Positions 59,690 through 64,000 of a stretch of 64,000 bases of DNA are shown in pieces. The notes beneath the pieces were generated by a model. The model saw only the letters and a list, made by a program, of their open reading frames with translations, ran no database searches and was not told the origin of the DNA. This DNA is from Pardosa pseudoannulata (taxonomy: Eukaryota; Arthropoda; Arachnida; Araneae; Lycosidae), in contig CM063508.1 of NCBI GenBank assembly GCA_032207245.1, positions 92,020,495 through 92,084,494 of the forward strand, written 5' to 3'. The position numbers and the translations under genes are program-made. Positions within the stretch are counted from its first letter, which is position 1. The number at the start of each line of letters is the position of its first letter.

Positions 59690-60445
59690 ATAGCCCGTTA
59701 TATGACGGGATCAGTAAAATTTTTAATTTTCCAGAATTGTAAAGTACACTATAAGTCAAGTGAAAAATGGTTCGTTTTTTGGGAGAATTATCTGGTACTC
59801 GCTCAATAAATTGTTTATCTTCATACTCCTCTAAAGTCTCCCGATACTGTGAAAGCAGTTTAGAATCACGTTGAATTCATTTAGAAAGATAGCTGACCGG
59901 CGCGGAATGTAATTGGTTCAAAGATATAGGTTCGGAAATAATCTTCCGAAGTTTGTCGAAGTTCAACAGCGGTACTCGGAGAGCGGTGTCAAATAGCGAG
60001 GGGTGTAGTTAAATCCCAAACAGTGAGTGAGGTAGATCAGTGATACAGCGATCAGCGATCAGCAGTGGTGCTATTCGAATGTCCCCGTATAGATCAATGT
60101 ATCAAATCAAAGAAATCTTTGATATTGAAGATCCCGATTTCAAGTCATTCCGGTTCACTGCTAAAAGACTGTGTTTCAAATATAAAATACGAAAGCGATC
60201 GAAATAAACATGTTCCTTCCCCAACTAATGGGACTACCGTATGGGAACCATTTCCCCTTTTATATTTAATAAATATTGTTCCCTTTTATAATTATGCTGA
60301 CTAAAAGTTATTCGTTTTAAACTTTAATCGCTTTGAATTTTTCTAACCCTAACTCATCAAGAATCCAATATGAATGCCTCTATCCATTCCAGATCTAACC
60401 GCTTCATAAATTCGACGACTGACGGACAGATAACTTAGAGTATTA
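59690..60445 (+). repeat. interspersed repeat inserted in the duplicon
   Basis: The ends match 870-1540 in reverse orientation. The duplicon sequence stops near 59690 and resumes near 60445 (ATTGTTTTACGAAT), showing insertion. The internal part (59790-60340) is GC-richer and differs from the other copy. Confidence 0.7.
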
Positions 60446-60686
60446 TTATATACGGGATTGTTTTACGAATGGGGGGAGTAAATTCCAGAGTCCTTGTAAA
60501 GCACTATGTTATTATAAAAATTAAAATATTTGATTGTGGTTGGTCAAGGTACTAAAATATCAAAATTTTATTATTGAAAATGAAGGAATTTAAAAGATTT
60601 TATTTGAAAAATTTCTAGATTAGCAGATATTTTTTACAGATTCAGCTTTGAGGTACACATATGTTGACCTATCTCCTTTGTTGCTG

Positions 60687-60862
60687 AGCCGAACGATGGC
60701 CGAATGGTTAGGGCTCTGACCTACGGAACTGGAGTTCGTGGGTTCGAATCCCACTCTGGCATGGATGTTCGTAGCCGTTCGGAATCGGCTTTAAGCAGTA
60801 GGTCCCGGTCTCATTAGCCCTCGTGTTGCAAAATAGTAGACCGTAGAGCTCCAAAACCAAAC
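60687..60862 (+). mobile_element. tRNA-derived SINE (family A), second copy of the nested pair
   Basis: Nearly identical to 57935-58110 and in the same position relative to SINE B, so both copies come from duplication of one insertion. Confidence 0.92.
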
Positions 60863-60872
60863 CTTTGTTGTT

Positions 60873-61226
60873 GTTGTTGACCACTTGGTGAAACCAAGCA
60901 CGATTGATCAGGGGGATACTCATTTTAAGGCAAAGGGCTGCGCTTTTCGTTTATAACGAGCACCACAAGGGTGAAAGTACGACTTATGCTCAAGTGGGTA
61001 CTCGTAATTTTGAAGCAGGGACCAAGCAGAAGACCCCCAAGCTTGGCCTTCCACCCCCAGAGGTATTGATTGAGAACTTGGAGGACATTGTGACACCACG
61101 AACATATTTTGTGTGTACCAGTCACCTTTAATGAACACGGCGGATCTTTGGTCGGCTCGGGTTCCGAACCCGCAACCACTCAGTTACGAGATCGTTGCCT
61201 TTATTGACTGAGCTGCCGAGGCTCAT
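60873..61226 (-). mobile_element. tRNA-derived SINE (family B), second copy of the nested pair
   Basis: Nearly identical to 58122-58476. The ORFs on both strands at 60904-61179 are artefacts of this element. Confidence 0.9.
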
Positions 61227-61639
61227 CCTCTCTCCTTTACCTCATCAAACCTAAATCGCCTAATATTTTAAGATTTTGACCACACTACTAAAAAGTTGAA
61301 TGATCCTTCCTTGAAAATACCAATAAATTCATCACTAAACTTGTTTTATCTGATTGGACCATAACACATTGATCTTGAACACAGAATAACTTCCATTATT
61401 TTTCAAAAATAGGCACTTTTTGCATTAAAATTTCTAGTGTGATAAATTACTAGCCGCTTCGCACCCAGCTTTTGGTCTTCATTTAAGGTTCAAAGTTAAA
61501 CGTAGTGTTTATTTCATAATTTAAGTTAAGTTTTAGAGTATATTATACCAGAAATTAAAAAAAATAAATAAAAATAAAAGTATTTTAATGAAAGGAAGAT
61601 TTAAATGACTGCGGTTGTCTTACGCATCCCCCACTGCTT

Positions 61640-62115
61640 CATTTACTTTCTCGTCGGGAGTCAAGTTCTGTCCCCGGCGAAGACAAAATTTTGAACTCTA
61701 AAATTTGCTTTTTGCGATTATTTATCATTATTTAGGCCCTTTTTGGATTTTTAGACTAATTTATTTATTTTTAAAACATATATTTTTATTTTTCCAAATT
61801 ATTTAAACTTATCGTATATGATCACTATTACTCAACAAACAAAAATTTATAACACCTAAATTAATCAAAAAAAATTAACGTTATATTTAATAAATATTAT
61901 TTAGGCCCTTTTCTGATTTTTTAATACAGCTTATTTATTTTTAAAACTTATATTTTTACTTTTTACACAATTTTTAAATTCTTTAATTTTGTTCATTATC
62001 TTTCTAGTTTTTCGGCTTAATTTGTACGGATGTCACTGGCCACAAAAATAATTTATGTTTTACTATCCCTAAACTCTCTACTCTCTAGTTTTGTGTTATG
62101 AACTCACGAATCACG
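61640..62115 (+). repeat. interspersed repeat (third copy of the 28205-29290 family)
   Basis: It starts near GTCAAGTTCTGTCCCCGGCG and shares GGATGTCACTGGCCACAAAA, CTATCCCTAAACTCTCTACT and AACTCACGAATC with the copies at 28220 and 28850. It sits between the duplicon and receptor gene 3. Confidence 0.85.
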
Positions 62116-62239
62116 AATCACGAATACACGAATGTTTGTACATTGTACAAGCATTCGAGTGTCTAAAACTACTGCTAGCTTGAATTTTCCATAAATAATA
62201 ATTATAGTCAATAAATTATTATCTTGATTTATAATTCTG

Positions 62240-62774
62240 TTTCTGTTTTCTTATCTAATCTGCATATTTTGTTTTGTAAAATTCTAAATACAACATTGAT
62301 CTTTCTGTGCATGAGTAGTAATTAGAACAGAATGCATTGTTCTTGAAAGTATCTCTCTCACCGCTATACATATTGTAAAACACAAGTGAATTAAGATTGG
62401 TAATTGTTATCTATTGGTGTATGGTAATAAAACAATCAATAGCATGAAATTCGGATGTTTTATAATTACTCAAAGTGCTATCAGATCAATATAACTAACA
62501 TTTAAGACATGATAAAAAAGAGGCTTAAAAATAACAAGTTATAAAGCAGATTATGTTTATCCTCTCTACAGGTCCCTATATCTGTTAGCATACTTTTCTA
62601 CATAAAGTAATAGGATTTAAAAAATGATCCATTGTTATAAGATTCAAAGGAAATTTCCTGAAAGTTGATAATATCAATAAATGACGTGTTACAGCAATTT
62701 ACTTCATTTGTGTTTTAAAGCAAATTTATTACTTCACTTGTGCATTAGTTGTTAAGTATTCTGGTGAATAAAGA
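62240..62774 (+). promoter_or_regulatory. conserved upstream region of receptor gene 3
   Basis: Paralogous to 53410-53953. Both end in the same GTTGATAATATCAATAAATG block and the TAAAGAATG start context. Confidence 0.5.
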
Positions 62775-63914
62775 ATGAGAAAGAGCAGCAAAAACCGATT
62801 CGTCAAAAACTCCATCACAGAAAATTCGTATTCGCATATATTTTGTCTCTTTTCCATATGTGGTATATTTAAAGGGTTTTATGTAAAATATAATGGAAAA
62901 TCAAGAATTTTATCATATTTTTCTTCGAATTTTTCTAATATAGCTTTCAACTTGATGCTATTCAGTTTTCAAATGTCTTCATCTTTATCTTACATGCAGC
63001 ACTTGAAGAAAGAACATTTTAGAATATCGCTAGTATATGCCGCCATGAATGTAGTATATTTTTTGAATCGTCTTTATTTATGTAGTCACGTGAAAGAACT
63101 TGATGCTATTGTGAAAAAATTATATTCTAATTTCCCCAACACATTTAAAAACTCTCAAACACCGATATGGATAATTTATTGGAGTTTTTTAACGATGGTT
63201 ATTTGTATCTTATTATGCATTTTTTCGTTTATTTTTCCTGTCGTAAATGAAAAACATTTTCGATCTCTTACATTCCAAAGTGAAATTGAAAGTTTGACTT
63301 TCAGATACTCTTATAGTTTATCGTACGCTGTTATCAACCGTGTATTTGTTAATATGCTTTTCAATGTATTTGCTATCTATTACGTGAAACTATGCTGGGA
63401 TATTAAGAATTTAATCCAATGTTTTCATCCTTTGATAAAGAGTTGCAGAAATTATAATATGTTGTCGAATATCTACTGTGAGATAAAGTGTTTAGTGAAT
63501 TACATTGATTTGAAATTAGGAGTTCCTGTGTTTTTTTGCTTCTTATATCACATTGCCCACGTGTATTATGGTGTGACAAGTATTTTACATGCTGACCAAC
63601 TGCCAATCTTCAGGAAATACGGAAATAATGCAATGAAATACTCTCTTAGTGCCGTAACACTTGCAGTTATGGGAATTGCTTCGTCTCTTGTCTCAGAAGA
63701 ATCTGAAAAAATAAAGCTTAAAGCCAGGAAGTTGATAGAAAATGATGTAAAAAATACGTGTTCATATTTCAGATTTATTCAGGTCTTAGATTACGATATC
63801 TATTTGACGGTGTGGGGAATTGCACGGCTGAACAGAGCTTTCATTTTAGGAACATTTGGAGCTATTTTAACTTATTCTCTATTATTTGATAGCATTGCCA
63901 TAAATGAAAAATGA
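62775..63914 (+). CDS. gustatory-receptor-like seven-transmembrane protein 3
   Basis: Single-exon ORF of 379 residues, closest to the receptor at 53954. The start has the same TAA AGA ATG context. About seven hydrophobic segments lie at residues 46-73, 84-104, 131-156, 182-207, 248-273, 287-307 and 354-374, with GAILTYSLLFDS as the C-terminal signature. Conserved with gene 2 are HIFCLFxICGIFKG, SNFSNIAFNL, YYVKLCWDI, SNIYCEIK and KNTCSYFRFIQV. Differences concentrate in the third and fourth membrane segments and the loop before the sixth, where ligand or partner specificity could vary; that last point is inference. Confidence 0.82.
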   Translation: MRKSSKNRFVKNSITENSYSHIFCLFSICGIFKGFYVKYNGKSRILSYFSSNFSNIAFNLMLFSFQMSSSLSYMQHLKKEHFRISLVYAAMNVVYFLNRLYLCSHVKELDAIVKKLYSNFPNTFKNSQTPIWIIYWSFLTMVICILLCIFSFIFPVVNEKHFRSLTFQSEIESLTFRYSYSLSYAVINRVFVNMLFNVFAIYYVKLCWDIKNLIQCFHPLIKSCRNYNMLSNIYCEIKCLVNYIDLKLGVPVFFCFLYHIAHVYYGVTSILHADQLPIFRKYGNNAMKYSLSAVTLAVMGIASSLVSEESEKIKLKARKLIENDVKNTCSYFRFIQVLDYDIYLTVWGIARLNRAFILGTFGAILTYSLLFDSIAINEK

Positions 63915-63939
63915 TATCCTTGTTGTTTGAAATTACTGA

Positions 63940-64000
63940 AAATGCAGATTGTTTGAGTGGCTAGGGAATATTGACTACCATTATTAGTTGATTTTTCAGT
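63940..64000 (+). pseudogene. start of a decayed receptor 3' end, cut by the window
   Basis: It matches 55125-55185 (GCAGATT, TGAGTGGCTAGGGAATATTG, TTATTAGTTG) and so continues the gene-plus-decayed-3'-end arrangement seen behind gene 2. Confidence 0.6.

Larger units (their letters stand above)
57540..61595 (+). repeat. segmental duplicon, copy 2, with internal tandem duplication
   Basis: 57680-58510 and 60440-61260 are close direct copies that include the same nested SINE pair. Between them, 58545-59690 aligns with 46910-48040. So copy 2 was itself tandemly duplicated with a unit of about 2 kb, after the SINEs had inserted. The break at 59690-60445 is a separate insertion. Confidence 0.75.

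Noticed and set aside
60904..61179. ORFs on both strands in this interval
   Set aside because: They are within a SINE B copy.

Overview
The window is AT-rich, intron-bearing, repeat-laden animal DNA. It is most likely from a spider or another chelicerate. The case rests on intronless gustatory-receptor-like genes, two families of tRNA-derived SINEs with target-site duplications, THAP-type and probable SWIM-type domain exons, and BEL/Pao, hAT, Tc1 and Tigger remnants. The species was not identified. There is one 100-base assembly gap (13006-13105). I see no functional rRNA, tRNA or CRISPR.

Left part (1-18100). After AT-rich sequence with a perfect 27-bp hairpin (488-548) and SINE or MITE debris comes the only clear intron-containing gene. 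It is a SAM-dependent methyltransferase-like protein whose exons at 7774-8574 and 17251-18027 join in phase across an 8.7-kb intron. That intron holds an antisense THAP-domain exon, a probable SWIM-family exon, a BEL/Pao gag fragment between long inverted repeats, an LTR element with a SINE inside it, and a dead Tc1 transposon.

Middle (18100-46700). This is mostly non-coding: a small hAT element with an 8-bp target duplication, several LTR-like pieces, a 145-bp satellite, a decayed histone H2A.Z copy, and long TA microsatellites. It contains receptor gene 1 (32707-33900), which is followed by a decayed tandem array of its own 3' end.

Right part (46700-64000). A segmental duplication carries receptor genes 2 (53954-55090) and 3 (62775-63914), about 73% identical in protein by my count. 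Each is trailed by a decayed copy of its 3' end. The two duplicons differ in their later insertions: a non-LTR retrotransposon, a Tigger and differently placed SINEs.

The likely expressed genes are the methyltransferase-like gene and the three receptors. The receptors form a small gene cluster that grows by duplication and leaves partial copies behind. Nearly everything else is transposon-derived or simple repeat.
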